DNA from: Dechloromonas sp. UBA6271 | GTDB lineage: Bacteria > Pseudomonadota > Gammaproteobacteria > Burkholderiales > Rhodocyclaceae | Assembly: GCA_002440665.1 (NCBI GenBank) | Contig: DJUX01000004.1 | Coordinates: forward strand, 127,072-191,071 | DNA length: 64,000 nt | Reading direction: 5' to 3' | In this document: positions 16,530 to 25,081 of the stretch, in pieces | How positions within the stretch are numbered: position 1 is the first letter of the stretch | Layout: each line of letters starts with the position of its first letter | Translations under genes and position numbers: made by a program | Notes under the pieces: model-generated | Told to the model about the DNA's origin: nothing | The model's input: only the letters and a program-made list of their open reading frames with translations | The model's database searches: none

Positions 16530-17573
16530 TCAGCCGGGGAAGTTGTCCTTGTTGGTCGCCCGGGCCCGCGCTTCGGCTGCGGACACCACGTTGCGCCGCA
16601 CCAGTTCGAGCAGGTTCTGATCGAGCGTCTGCATGCCGAAATTCTGGCCGGTCTGGATCGCCGAATACATCTGCGCCACCTTGTTCTCGCGAATCAGGTT
16701 GCGGATGGCCGGGGTGCCAATCATGATTTCGTGGGCCGCGACGCGGCCGTTGCCGTCCTTGGTCTTGAGCAGCGTCTGCGAAATGACGGCACGCAGCGAT
16801 TCGGAAAGCATCGAGCGAACCATTTCCTTTTCTGCCGCCGGGAAGACGTCGACGATACGGTCGATGGTCTTGGCGGCCGATGAGGTGTGCAGCGTAGCGA
16901 ACACCAGGTGGCCGGTTTCGGCTGCCGTCAGTGCCAGGCGGATGGTTTCGAGGTCGCGCATTTCGCCGACCAGGATGACGTCCGGATCTTCGCGCAGCGC
17001 CGAACGCAGCGCATTGGCGAAGGACAGCGTATGCGGCCCGACCTCGCGCTGATTGATCAGGCATTTTTTCGCTTCATGCACGAACTCGATCGGATCCTCG
17101 ACCGTCAGGATGTGCGCGTAGTCGTTCTCGTTAACGTGATTGACCATCGCCGCCAGCGTCGTCGACTTGCCGGAACCGGTCGGCCCGGTCACCAGAACGA
17201 TACCGCGCGGGTATTCGGAAATATCCTTGAAGATTTTCGGGCAGTTCAGGTCTTCCAGCGTCAGGATCTTCGAGGGAATGGTCCGGAACACCGCGCCGGC
17301 ACCGCGATTCTGGTTGAAGGCATTGACCCGGAAACGCGCCAGGTTGGGAATTTCGAAGGAAAAGTCGCATTCCAGCGTTTCTTCGTAAATCTTCCGCTGG
17401 GTATCGCTCATGATGTCGTACACCATGCCGTGCACGTCCTTGTGCTCCATCGGCGGCAGGTTGATGCGCCGCACATCGCCATGGACGCGGATCATCGGCG
17501 GCAGTCCCGCGGAGAGATGAAGATCGGAGGCCTTGTTCTTGACTCCAAAGGCCAGCAGTTCGGTGATGTCCAT
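16530..17573 (-). CDS. pilT: Type IV pilus retraction ATPase PilT
   Basis: The protein has 347 residues from MDITELLAFGVKNKASDLHLS, the standard PilT start. It contains Walker A GPTGSGKST, VEDPIEFVHE, Walker B VILVGEMRD and the AIRNLIRE motif needed for retraction. It powers pilus disassembly in twitching motility and DNA uptake. It is divergent from yggS with a 55-base gap, a common arrangement in pseudomonads and betaproteobacteria. The Pil-Chp regulators of this machinery lie 8 kb away. Confidence 0.97.
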   Translation of the reverse strand: MDITELLAFGVKNKASDLHLSAGLPPMIRVHGDVRRINLPPMEHKDVHGMVYDIMSDTQRKIYEETLECDFSFEIPNLARFRVNAFNQNRGAGAVFRTIPSKILTLEDLNCPKIFKDISEYPRGIVLVTGPTGSGKSTTLAAMVNHVNENDYAHILTVEDPIEFVHEAKKCLINQREVGPHTLSFANALRSALREDPDVILVGEMRDLETIRLALTAAETGHLVFATLHTSSAAKTIDRIVDVFPAAEKEMVRSMLSESLRAVISQTLLKTKDGNGRVAAHEIMIGTPAIRNLIRENKVAQMYSAIQTGQNFGMQTLDQNLLELVRRNVVSAAEARARATNKDNFPG

Positions 17574-17628
17574 ACGGATCGTCCTCAGGGCGCGTGTATA
17601 CTGGAAACACAAAGAATTCCAAACAATT

Positions 17629-18318
17629 ATGAGTGCAATCGCCTCCAACCTGCAAGCCGTCAGGGCACGTATCGTCAAGGCAGCGAGCAACGCCGGCCGT
17701 TCACCGGAGAAAGTCGAGTTGCTGGCGGTCAGCAAAACCTGGCCGGCAGACTGCGTGGTTGCCGCCGCCCGCGCCGGGCAGCGGGCGTTCGGCGAAAACT
17801 ACGTGCAGGAAGGTGTCGACAAGGTGCTGGCTACGGTCGACCTCGATCTGGTCTGGCATTTCATCGGCCCGCTGCAAAGCAACAAGACACGGCCGGTGGC
17901 CGAACACTTTGCCTGGGTGCATTCGATTGAACGACTGAAGATTGCCGAACGTCTCTCGGCGCAACGTCCGGCAGCCCTGCCGCCACTGCAGATCTGCGTT
18001 CAGGTCAATGTCTCCGGCGAGACGAGCAAGAGCGGTTGCGCTCCCGAAGAAGCCGTGGCCCTGTGCCAGGCGATCGCTGACCTGCCGCGGCTGACCTTGC
18101 GCGGCCTGATGGCGATCCCGGAGCCGACCGACGATTTCGCCGCCCAGCGCGCGCCTTTTTGCCGCCTGCGGGAAATTTTCGAGCAGGTGCGGGCGGCCGG
18201 TGTTCCGCTCGACTCCCTGTCCATGGGTATGTCCCACGATCTTGAAGCTGCCGTTGCCGAAGGCGCGACCATCGTTCGCATCGGCACGGCCATTTTTGGT
18301 GAGAGAAACCACACATGA
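17629..18318 (+). CDS. yggS: YggS/PROSC-family PLP-binding protein
   Basis: The protein has 229 residues. It has the alanine-racemase-like TIM-barrel fold with the PLP lysine in LLAVSKTWP (about 36) and the family signatures FGENYVQEG, WHFIGPLQSNK and SMGMSHDLEAAV. It is a non-enzymatic PLP homeostasis protein. The first ATG after the pilT divergence is used. Its TGA overlaps the proC ATG by four bases, so the two are translationally coupled, a widely conserved pairing. Confidence 0.95.
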   Translation: MSAIASNLQAVRARIVKAASNAGRSPEKVELLAVSKTWPADCVVAAARAGQRAFGENYVQEGVDKVLATVDLDLVWHFIGPLQSNKTRPVAEHFAWVHSIERLKIAERLSAQRPAALPPLQICVQVNVSGETSKSGCAPEEAVALCQAIADLPRLTLRGLMAIPEPTDDFAAQRAPFCRLREIFEQVRAAGVPLDSLSMGMSHDLEAAVAEGATIVRIGTAIFGERNHT

Positions 18319-19127
18319 AAATTACCTTCCTTGGCGGCGGCAACATGGCCAATGCCCTGATCGGCGGCATGTTGAAACAGGGCTTCGCCGCCGCCGACAT
18401 CACCGTCATCGACCCGGGCAGCGCCGCGCGCGAAAAGCTGGAGCGGACTTACGCGGTCAACTGCCTGGAAACGGCCGAAATGCTCGACAACGTCGGCGAC
18501 CTGCTGGTGCTGGCGGTCAAGCCGCAGCAGATGAAGGAAGCAGTTGCCCAGCTCGCCGGCAAGCTGGGTCAGGCGGTCGTCGTCAGCATCGCCGCCGGCC
18601 TCGATCTGGCCACTTTGGCGCGCTTCCTCGGCGGCCATCGCAAGATTGTCCGCTGCATGCCCAACACGCCGGCCCTGATCGGCGCCGGCATCACCGGCCT
18701 CTGCCCGCTGCCCGAAGTGAGCGCGGCCGAACGCGAGGCCGCCGATTGCGTGCTGAGTGCAGTCGGCAGCACGGTCTGGATTGACGATGAAGGCAGGATG
18801 GACGGCGTCACTGCGCTCTCCGGCAGCGGCCCGGCCTACGTCTTCCTGTTCATCGAAGCCCTGCAGCAGGCCGCCGCCGATCTCGGCTTCACGCCCGAGC
18901 AAGGCCGCCAGCTAGCCATCGAAACGGTGCAGGGCGCCGCGGCCCTGGCCGCCCAGTCCGACGAACCGGCTGCGGTACTGCGCGACCGCGTCACCTCAAA
19001 GGGTGGCACCACCGAAGCGGCGCTCAACAAGATGGCGGAAAAAGGTGTCAAGGACGGCATCATCGCTGGCGTCAAGGCAGCCGAGGCGCGCGGCCGGGAA
19101 CTCGGCAAGCTGCTCGGGGCCGGCTGA
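18315..19127 (+). CDS. proC: Pyrroline-5-carboxylate reductase
   Basis: The protein has 270 residues, the standard length. The N-terminal Rossmann motif is FLGGGNMANALIGG, and the C-terminal family signature from MDGVTALSGSGPAYVFLF to VTSKGGTTEAAL is complete. It makes proline from pyrroline-5-carboxylate with NAD(P)H as the last step of proline synthesis. It starts within the end of yggS and is followed after two bases by yggT. Confidence 0.97.
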   Translation: MKITFLGGGNMANALIGGMLKQGFAAADITVIDPGSAAREKLERTYAVNCLETAEMLDNVGDLLVLAVKPQQMKEAVAQLAGKLGQAVVVSIAAGLDLATLARFLGGHRKIVRCMPNTPALIGAGITGLCPLPEVSAAEREAADCVLSAVGSTVWIDDEGRMDGVTALSGSGPAYVFLFIEALQQAAADLGFTPEQGRQLAIETVQGAAALAAQSDEPAAVLRDRVTSKGGTTEAALNKMAEKGVKDGIIAGVKAAEARGRELGKLLGAG

Positions 19128-19129
19128 TC

Positions 19130-19663
19130 ATGCAAGCTGTCGTTTTCCTGCTCGACGCGTTCGTCGGTTTTTTCGTCACGCTGTTCCTGCTGCGCTTCAT
19201 GATGCAGGCCATGCGCGTTCCCTTCGGCGGCCAGCTGGGAAGTTTCGTCATGACGCTTACCAACTGGGCGGTCAAGCCGTTGCGCCGGATCATTCCGGGC
19301 ATCGGCGGGCTGGACTGGTCGAGCCTGTTCGCAGCCCTCGCGCTGCAACTGCTGCTGGCCGGATTGCTCATCGGCGCCACCGGCCAACCGCTCGCTGCCG
19401 ACGGCCCGACGATCGCCTTGATGGTCGGCTGGTTCGCCGTCCGCGGCCTGTTGCGGCTGGCCGTCTATATCCTGATCGGCGCGCTGATCCTGCAAGCCGT
19501 GCTGTCGTGGATCAACCCCTACTCGCCGCTGGCGGCCCCGGCCCATCAGCTGACGCGGCCGCTGCTCGACCCGCTACGCCGTTTCATTCCGCTGATTTCG
19601 GGTATCGACCTGTCGCCGCTGGTCGCCATCCTGTTGCTGCAGGCTGTGCTGTTTTTCCTGTGA
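19130..19663 (+). CDS. yggT: YggT-family inner membrane protein
   Basis: The protein has 177 residues with two repeated YggT units, each of two hydrophobic helices and an amphipathic loop (WAVKPLRRIIPGIGGLDWSS and LLDPLRRFIPLISGIDLSP). Family members are linked to osmotic tolerance and cell-envelope structure, but the mechanism is unclear. It starts two bases after proC and overlaps yggU by four bases. Confidence 0.9.
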   Translation: MQAVVFLLDAFVGFFVTLFLLRFMMQAMRVPFGGQLGSFVMTLTNWAVKPLRRIIPGIGGLDWSSLFAALALQLLLAGLLIGATGQPLAADGPTIALMVGWFAVRGLLRLAVYILIGALILQAVLSWINPYSPLAAPAHQLTRPLLDPLRRFIPLISGIDLSPLVAILLLQAVLFFL

Positions 19664-19956
19664 GCGACTGGTTTCGCGTTGCGGCCGATGGCCGTGTCAC
19701 GCTGACCCTGCACATCCAGCCCGGCGCCAAGAAAACCGAAATTGCCGGATTGCATGGCGACGCGCTGAAAATCCGCCTCGCCGCACCGCCGGTCGACGGG
19801 AAGGCCAACGAGGCGCTGGTCAAGTTCGTCGCCGAAGCGCTGAAACTGCCGAAATCCGCGGTCAACCTCAAAAGCGGCCAGACTTCGCGGCGCAAGGTGC
19901 TGGAAGTTCAGGGAGCGACGACCGAGGCCGTCGCCCGCCTGGTTCAGGCCGAGTAA
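19660..19956 (+). CDS. yggU: DUF167/YggU-family small protein
   Basis: The protein has 98 residues from a GTG that overlaps the yggT TGA (GTGA). It shows the family core LHIQPGAKKTEIAGLHGDAL, LAAPPVDGKANEAL and KSGQTSRRKVLEV. No biochemical function is established. It closes the yggS-proC-yggT-yggU operon. Its end overlaps the 3' end of the convergent dihydroorotase-like gene by 13 bases. Confidence 0.93.
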   Translation: MSDWFRVAADGRVTLTLHIQPGAKKTEIAGLHGDALKIRLAAPPVDGKANEALVKFVAEALKLPKSAVNLKSGQTSRRKVLEVQGATTEAVARLVQAE

Positions 19957-21191
19957 ACCACCCGGCCGCCAACCAGCGTTGTCCTGACCTTGCCGGTCAT
20001 CATGTAGCCCTGCCAAGGCGAGTTTTTTCCACGGCTCTTCAGCGCTTCCGGCGTCAGCTGCCAAGTCGCTTGCGGATCGAAGATACAGACATCGGCAGTC
20101 GCTCCCACCGCCAATTGACCACTTGGCAGGCCGAGCACCGCGGCCGGTGCCGCGGTGATTCTCTCCAGGGCTTGCGGCAGCGCGATGCCTGCCGCTTCGG
20201 CCCACTTCAGCGTCAGCGGCAGCAACACCTCGAGGCCGGTGGCACCGGGCTTGGCTTCGCCGAAGGGCAGCAACTTGTCGTCGGCGCCAACCGGCGTGTG
20301 ATCGGAACAGATCGCGGCCAATCCCGAGCCTGCTGCGGTCGACAGTGCCTGACGGTCGTTTTGCGCACGTAGTGGCGGGCAGAAGCGGGCATGCGGATTG
20401 AAGAAGCCGATGTCGTTTTCGGTCAGCAGCAGGTGATGCACGCCGATATCGAAGCTGACCGGCAAGCCCTCGTCCACCGCCTGCCTGGCCAGCGCCACGC
20501 CGGCTGCCGATGAGAGACGCGTCAGGTGGACCCGGCATCCGGTGTCGCGCGCCAGCTGGACGATGGTGGCGATGGCGATGGTCTCGGCGGCGACCGGAAT
20601 GCCGGCCAGACCCAGCCGGTTGGCGACCTCGCCTTCATGCGCGATGCCGTTGCGCGACAGCCAGTAGTCCTGCGGCTGCAGCCAGACGGCGAAATCGAAG
20701 GTGGCAGCATATTCCATGGCGCGCAGCAAGGCCTCGGTATCGACCACCGGCTTGTTGGCCTGCGAGAAGGCAACGCAGCCGGCTTTCTTGAGGCCGGCCA
20801 GTTCGGCCAGGCGCTCGCCATTCAGGCCCAGCGTCAGCGCCCCGAGCGGCAGCACGCGGGCCTTGCCGATTTCCTTGCCGCGATGGACCAGGCGGTCGGC
20901 CAGCTCCGGCTCGTCGAGCGGCGGGTCGGCATCGGGCGGGACGACGACGCTGGTGACACCGCCGGCCACAGCGGCTGCCAGCTCGGCCTCGATGCTGTTG
21001 AGGCGGGCGCCGAGGTCGATCAGCCCCGGGCAGACGACACAACCCGTGGCGTCGATGGCCTCATCGGCGACAAACCCCGCCGGTGCCTCGCCCAGCCCGG
21101 CCACCTTGCCGTCGGCAATGAACAACGATGTGTTGCGGTCGACACCGTTTTTCGGGTCGATTACACGGCCGTTCCTGATTTCGATATTCAT
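19944..21191 (-). CDS. pyrX: Dihydroorotase-like protein lacking the catalytic HxH (PyrX / PyrC')
   Basis: The protein has 415 residues and the amidohydrolase fold of type I dihydroorotases (VIDPKNGVD near the start, SDHTP near 300, C-terminal ATADVCIFDP). The metal motif normally written DxHxH reads GLIDLGARLNS here, so both zinc-binding histidines are lost. In Pseudomonas and related bacteria an inactive homologue like this is a structural partner required by aspartate transcarbamoylase, and an active PyrC must be encoded elsewhere. It sits one base after pyrB, which supports that role. Confidence 0.88.
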   Translation of the reverse strand: MNIEIRNGRVIDPKNGVDRNTSLFIADGKVAGLGEAPAGFVADEAIDATGCVVCPGLIDLGARLNSIEAELAAAVAGGVTSVVVPPDADPPLDEPELADRLVHRGKEIGKARVLPLGALTLGLNGERLAELAGLKKAGCVAFSQANKPVVDTEALLRAMEYAATFDFAVWLQPQDYWLSRNGIAHEGEVANRLGLAGIPVAAETIAIATIVQLARDTGCRVHLTRLSSAAGVALARQAVDEGLPVSFDIGVHHLLLTENDIGFFNPHARFCPPLRAQNDRQALSTAAGSGLAAICSDHTPVGADDKLLPFGEAKPGATGLEVLLPLTLKWAEAAGIALPQALERITAAPAAVLGLPSGQLAVGATADVCIFDPQATWQLTPEALKSRGKNSPWQGYMMTGKVRTTLVGGRVVYSA

Positions 21192-21192
21192 G

Positions 21193-22152
21193 TCAGTTCC
21201 CCGCAACGATGCTCATGACGGCCATGCGCACGGCAATGCCGAAGGTGACCTGGGGCAGGATGACGGCCTGCGAGCCGTCGGCCACCGCCGAATGGATTTC
21301 GACGCCGCGGTTCATCGGCCCCGGGTGCATGACGATGGCGTCCGGCCTGGCGAGCGCCAGCTTTTGCGGCGTCAGGCCGTAGTGGCGGAAATACTCGCCG
21401 GCCGACGGCAGCAGGGCGCCGGTCATGCGTTCGTTCTGCAGGCGCAGCATGATGATCACGTCGACGTCCTTGAGTCCCTCCTCCATGTCGTGGAAAACAT
21501 GGACGCCAAGCTTGTCGAGATGCTTGGGCAACAGTGTCTCCGGCCCGATGGCGCGGACTTCCGGCACACCGAGCGTAGTCAGCGCATGGATGTCGGAACG
21601 GGCGACGCGTGAATGCAGGATGTCGCCGACGATGGCAACGCGCAGTTGCGTGAAGTCCTTCTTGTAATGACGGATCGTATACATGTCGAGCAGGCCCTGC
21701 GTCGGGTGGGCATGCCGCCCGTCACCGGCGTTAACCACATGCACGTCGTCGCGCCCGATATTCTGCAGGTGCTCGGCAATCAGATAAGGCGCGCCGCTCG
21801 ACGCATGGCGAACAACGAACAGGTTGGCGTGCATGGCGCACAGGTTGTCGATGGTATCGAGCAGGGTCTCGCCCTTGCTGGCCGACGACTTGTTGATGTC
21901 GAGATTGATGACATCGGCGGACAGGCGCTTGGCGGCGATCTCGAAGGTGGTGCGGGTGCGTGTCGAGTTCTCGAAGAACAGGTTGAAAACGCTCTTGCCA
22001 CGCAGCAACGGCACCTTCTTGACCTCGCGCGCCGAGACTTCCATGAAGGAGGCCGCGGTATCGAGAATCTGGGTCAGGATGCGCTGCGGCAAACCCTCGA
22101 TGGAGAGCAGGTGGATCAGTTCGCCATCCTTGTTCAGTTGCGGGTTATGCAT
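21193..22152 (-). CDS. pyrB: Aspartate carbamoyltransferase catalytic chain
   Basis: The protein has 319 residues. The carbamoyl-phosphate signature is [13 protein letters not shown], the loop [12 protein letters not shown] supplies Ser and Lys, and [12 protein letters not shown] and [11 protein letters not shown] bind aspartate. It catalyses the first committed step of pyrimidine synthesis. The start at 22152 overlaps the end of pyrR by eight bases. No pyrI is present; instead the inactive dihydroorotase follows, the layout of class A transcarbamoylase dodecamers. Confidence 0.96.
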   Translation of the reverse strand: MHNPQLNKDGELIHLLSIEGLPQRILTQILDTAASFMEVSAREVKKVPLLRGKSVFNLFFENSTRTRTTFEIAAKRLSADVINLDINKSSASKGETLLDTIDNLCAMHANLFVVRHASSGAPYLIAEHLQNIGRDDVHVVNAGDGRHAHPTQGLLDMYTIRHYKKDFTQLRVAIVGDILHSRVARSDIHALTTLGVPEVRAIGPETLLPKHLDKLGVHVFHDMEEGLKDVDVIIMLRLQNERMTGALLPSAGEYFRHYGLTPQKLALARPDAIVMHPGPMNRGVEIHSAVADGSQAVILPQVTFGIAVRMAVMSIVAGN

Positions 22153-22654
22153 GTTCCAGCCTCCAGGCGAGTCGGCCGTCGTCCTGCTTGCCGAGCACCA
22201 GGCTCTGGCCGTCCTGCAGGTGGACATCCCAGACGCAGTAGGTCGCCCCGATCGGCAGCTCGCGTCCGCCGCGGTCCGCCAGCACCGCCATGGCGACCGA
22301 CGCCGGGCGCCCGTAGTCGAACAGCTCGTTGATCGCCGCGCGCGTCGTGCGGCCGGTGAACAGCACGTCGTCGACCAGGATGATGTGACGCCCCTCGACA
22401 TCGAACGGGATCACCGTCGGTTTGACCTGCGGGTGCAGGCCCTTCTCGGCAAAATCGTCGCGGTAGAAGGAAACATCGATCAGGCCGATATCTTCCGGCA
22501 AACCGAGCAGCTCCTTCAGGCGTTCGGCGATCCAGGCGCCGCCACTGTAGATGCCGAGCAGCGCCGGCTGATGATGCAGTTGGGAACGAATCAGGTCGGC
22601 CAGCTGGCGACACTGCGCCTCGGCGTCAGGCAAAGGGTTGGGCAGGGGTGACAT
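22145..22654 (-). CDS. pyrR: PyrR bifunctional pyrimidine regulator / uracil phosphoribosyltransferase
   Basis: The protein has 169 residues with the PRPP-binding motif [16 protein letters not shown] and the PyrR signature DVSFYRDD. In Gram-positive bacteria PyrR attenuates pyr mRNA; in proteobacteria it is more often linked to UPRTase activity or translational control of pyrB. The start overlaps ruvX by 29 bases. No obvious attenuator was seen because the neighbours overlap. Confidence 0.94.
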   Translation of the reverse strand: MSPLPNPLPDAEAQCRQLADLIRSQLHHQPALLGIYSGGAWIAERLKELLGLPEDIGLIDVSFYRDDFAEKGLHPQVKPTVIPFDVEGRHIILVDDVLFTGRTTRAAINELFDYGRPASVAMAVLADRGGRELPIGATYCVWDVHLQDGQSLVLGKQDDGRLAWRLEHA

Positions 22655-23072
22655 GGTGCGGGCTTTCGAACCAGGTTTGAAGGATGAGTTGAGCGGCCAC
22701 CGCATCGAGCAGCGGCTTGGCGGATTTGCTGTTGCGGCCGGTTTCGCGCAGCCGCGCTTCGGCGTCGAGCGAGGTCAGACGTTCGTCGGCAAAGCCAACC
22801 GGCAGGTTGAAGCGGCGCTGCAGACGCTCGCCGAACTTTTGCGCCAGACGCGTTATGTCATGCGGCGTGCCGTCGGCGTGGGTCGGCAAACCGACCACCA
22901 GTTGCACCGGCCGCCACTCAGCGACCAGCTTGCCGATGGCGGCGAAGCGGTCATCGTTCGATTCGGCGTGGATCACGGTTAGTGGATGAGCACTGCCGAG
23001 CAGCGTTTCACCGGTAGCGACGCCGATGCGTTTTTCACCGAAATCGAACGCGAGCACCGTGCCCTCAGGCAT
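22626..23072 (-). CDS. ruvX: Putative pre-16S rRNA nuclease YqgF/RuvX
   Basis: The protein has 148 residues from [19 protein letters not shown], the RNase H-like first strand with the catalytic Asp. [15 protein letters not shown] and [12 protein letters not shown] are family motifs and the terminal D is in [14 protein letters not shown]. It trims 16S rRNA ends. The ATG at 23072 overlaps the end of yqgE by eight bases, the conserved yqgE-yqgF order. Confidence 0.94.
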   Translation of the reverse strand: MPEGTVLAFDFGEKRIGVATGETLLGSAHPLTVIHAESNDDRFAAIGKLVAEWRPVQLVVGLPTHADGTPHDITRLAQKFGERLQRRFNLPVGFADERLTSLDAEARLRETGRNSKSAKPLLDAVAAQLILQTWFESPHHVTPAQPFA

Positions 23073-23625
23073 GCCCGGCGACGTCGGAAAGCTGGGTGAA
23101 GCTGATGCCAAGTTTCTGCATCGCCGCCGCCAGACGTTCCTCCGGCGGCATGTCGAAGAGGATGCTGGCCTTCGCCGGCACCGTCAGCCATGAATTCTGC
23201 GCCAGCTCGTCTTCCAGTTGGCCGGCATCCCAGCCGGCGTAGCCGAGGGTGACCAGGATTTCGGCTGGCAGGCCGGCACTGCCGACCGACGCCAGCACAT
23301 CGCGCGAACTGGTCAGGCCGATTTCGCTGTTGATCGCCAGTGTTGATTGCCATTGACCGATCGGCCGATGCAGTACGAAGCCGCGGTCAAGCTGGACCGG
23401 GCCGCCAAAATAGACCGGCAGGTTGGCCAGGTTCTCGGCATCGAGCTTGATGTCGATCTTGTCGAACAGGCCCGCCAGATTCATGTCGATCGGCCGGTTG
23501 ACGATAATCCCCAGCGCGCCGTTGTCGTTGTGTTCGCAAATATAGACGAGGGCGTGGGAAAAATACGGGTCTTCCAGGGTCGGCATGGCGATCAGGAAGT
23601 TATCGGTGAGGTTGACGCTGTCCAT
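23065..23625 (-). CDS. yqgE: YqgE/AlgH family protein
   Basis: The protein has 186 residues with the family pattern [20 protein letters not shown], the [10 protein letters not shown] strand, VYFGGPV and [15 protein letters not shown]. It was once called a transcriptional regulator, but no DNA-binding domain is evident and the function is unknown. It is the first gene of the five-gene yqgE-ruvX-pyrR-pyrB-pyrX operon and diverges from phrB across 37 bases. Confidence 0.95.
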   Translation of the reverse strand: MDSVNLTDNFLIAMPTLEDPYFSHALVYICEHNDNGALGIIVNRPIDMNLAGLFDKIDIKLDAENLANLPVYFGGPVQLDRGFVLHRPIGQWQSTLAINSEIGLTSSRDVLASVGSAGLPAEILVTLGYAGWDAGQLEDELAQNSWLTVPAKASILFDMPPEERLAAAMQKLGISFTQLSDVAGHA

Positions 23626-23662
23626 GCTGGAATTTTAATCGTCGGCGGGGTACAAACCAACC

Positions 23663-25081
23663 ATGATTCTCGAAAAAGCCCTCGTCTGGTTCCGCCGCGA
23701 CCTGCGCGACCATGACCACGCCGCCCTGAGCGCGGCCCTTGCCGAGGCGCGACAGGTGTATTGCGCCTTCGTTTTCGACCGCGACATCCTGGAGGCGCTG
23801 CCAGCGAAACATGATCGCCGTGTGCATTTCATCCATGAATCGCTGGTCGAACTGGATGTCGCGCTGCGCGCCAAAGGCGGCGGGCTGATCGTTCGCTACG
23901 GCCGGGCCGTCGACGAGATTCCCGAACTGGCAAAAAAGCTGGGCGTAGCGGCAGTCCTTGCCAATCGCGACTACGAGCCTTACGCCAAACAGCGCGACAA
24001 TACCGTTGCCGGAACGCTGAAAGCTGCCGGAATTGTATTTCACGCCTGCAAGGACCAGGCAATCTTCGATGGCGACGAGGTGCTGACCCAGGCCGGAAAA
24101 CCTTTCTCGGTGTTTACCCCGTACAAAAATGCCTGGCTGAAGCGGTTGACCGCAGCAGACAGCGCCAAATGGCCGTGCAACGGCAGCTTCAGCGGCGGCG
24201 AGTTGGCTGGGGTGCCTGCTCTAGACGACATCGGCTTTGTTGCCACCAATCTCGCCGAGTTGAATATCAGCCCCGGCATGTCCGGCGCCCGCCAGTTGTG
24301 GGATGAGTTCCGCCGCGGGCGCATCACGCGCTACGGCGCCCTGCGCGACTTCCCGGCGATCAAGGGCGTTTCCTACCTCTCGGTGCACCTCCGCTTCGGC
24401 ACGATCTCGATTCGCGAACTGGTCCGCGCTGCCCTCGCCAGCGAAGCCGACACCTGGCTCAACGAGCTGATCTGGCGCGACTTCTATTTCATGATTCTCG
24501 ACCATTTTCCGCGTGTCGCCGGCCATGCCTTCAAGCCGGAATACGATGCGATCCAATGGAAAAACTGGCCTGAAGGTTTCGCTGCCTGGTGCGAGGGGCG
24601 GACCGGCTACCCGCTCGTCGATGCCGCGATGCGTCAGCTGAATCACTGCGGCTGGATGCACAACCGCCTGCGCATGGTCGTCGCCTCATTCCTGTGCAAG
24701 GATCTCGGCATCGACTGGCGACTCGGTGAAAAATATTTCACCGAACAGCTCAACGATTTCGATCTCTCGGCCAACAACGGCGGCTGGCAGTGGGCAGCTT
24801 CGAGCGGCTGCGATGCCCAGCCTTACTTCCGCATCTTCAATCCGGTCACGCAGTCCGAAAAATTCGATGCCGAGGGCAAGTTCATTCGCCGCTACGTGCC
24901 TGAGCTGGGCAGGGTGTCGAACAAATATATCCATGCTCCCTGGCAGATGGGGCGGCTGGAGCAGGAAGCGGTGGGTACGGTGATCGGCCGCGACTACCCG
25001 GCGCCGATCGTCGATCATGCGCAGGCCAGAGCCGAGACCCTGGCCCGTTACGCAATTGTCAAAAAGCCTGTTTCGCCTTGA
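23663..25081 (+). CDS. phrB: Deoxyribodipyrimidine photo-lyase (CPD photolyase)
   Basis: The protein has 472 residues. The N-terminal Rossmann-like antenna domain starts ALVWFRRDLRDHDHAAL. The C-terminal FAD domain has RFGTISIRELVR, ELIWRDFYFMIL, GYPLVDAAMRQL, WMHNRLRMVVASFL and DFDLSANNGGWQWAASSGCD, the class I photolyase signatures. It repairs UV pyrimidine dimers using light. The 3' end overlaps the giant CheA gene on the other strand by 23 bases. Confidence 0.96.
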   Translation: MILEKALVWFRRDLRDHDHAALSAALAEARQVYCAFVFDRDILEALPAKHDRRVHFIHESLVELDVALRAKGGGLIVRYGRAVDEIPELAKKLGVAAVLANRDYEPYAKQRDNTVAGTLKAAGIVFHACKDQAIFDGDEVLTQAGKPFSVFTPYKNAWLKRLTAADSAKWPCNGSFSGGELAGVPALDDIGFVATNLAELNISPGMSGARQLWDEFRRGRITRYGALRDFPAIKGVSYLSVHLRFGTISIRELVRAALASEADTWLNELIWRDFYFMILDHFPRVAGHAFKPEYDAIQWKNWPEGFAAWCEGRTGYPLVDAAMRQLNHCGWMHNRLRMVVASFLCKDLGIDWRLGEKYFTEQLNDFDLSANNGGWQWAASSGCDAQPYFRIFNPVTQSEKFDAEGKFIRRYVPELGRVSNKYIHAPWQMGRLEQEAVGTVIGRDYPAPIVDHAQARAETLARYAIVKKPVSP

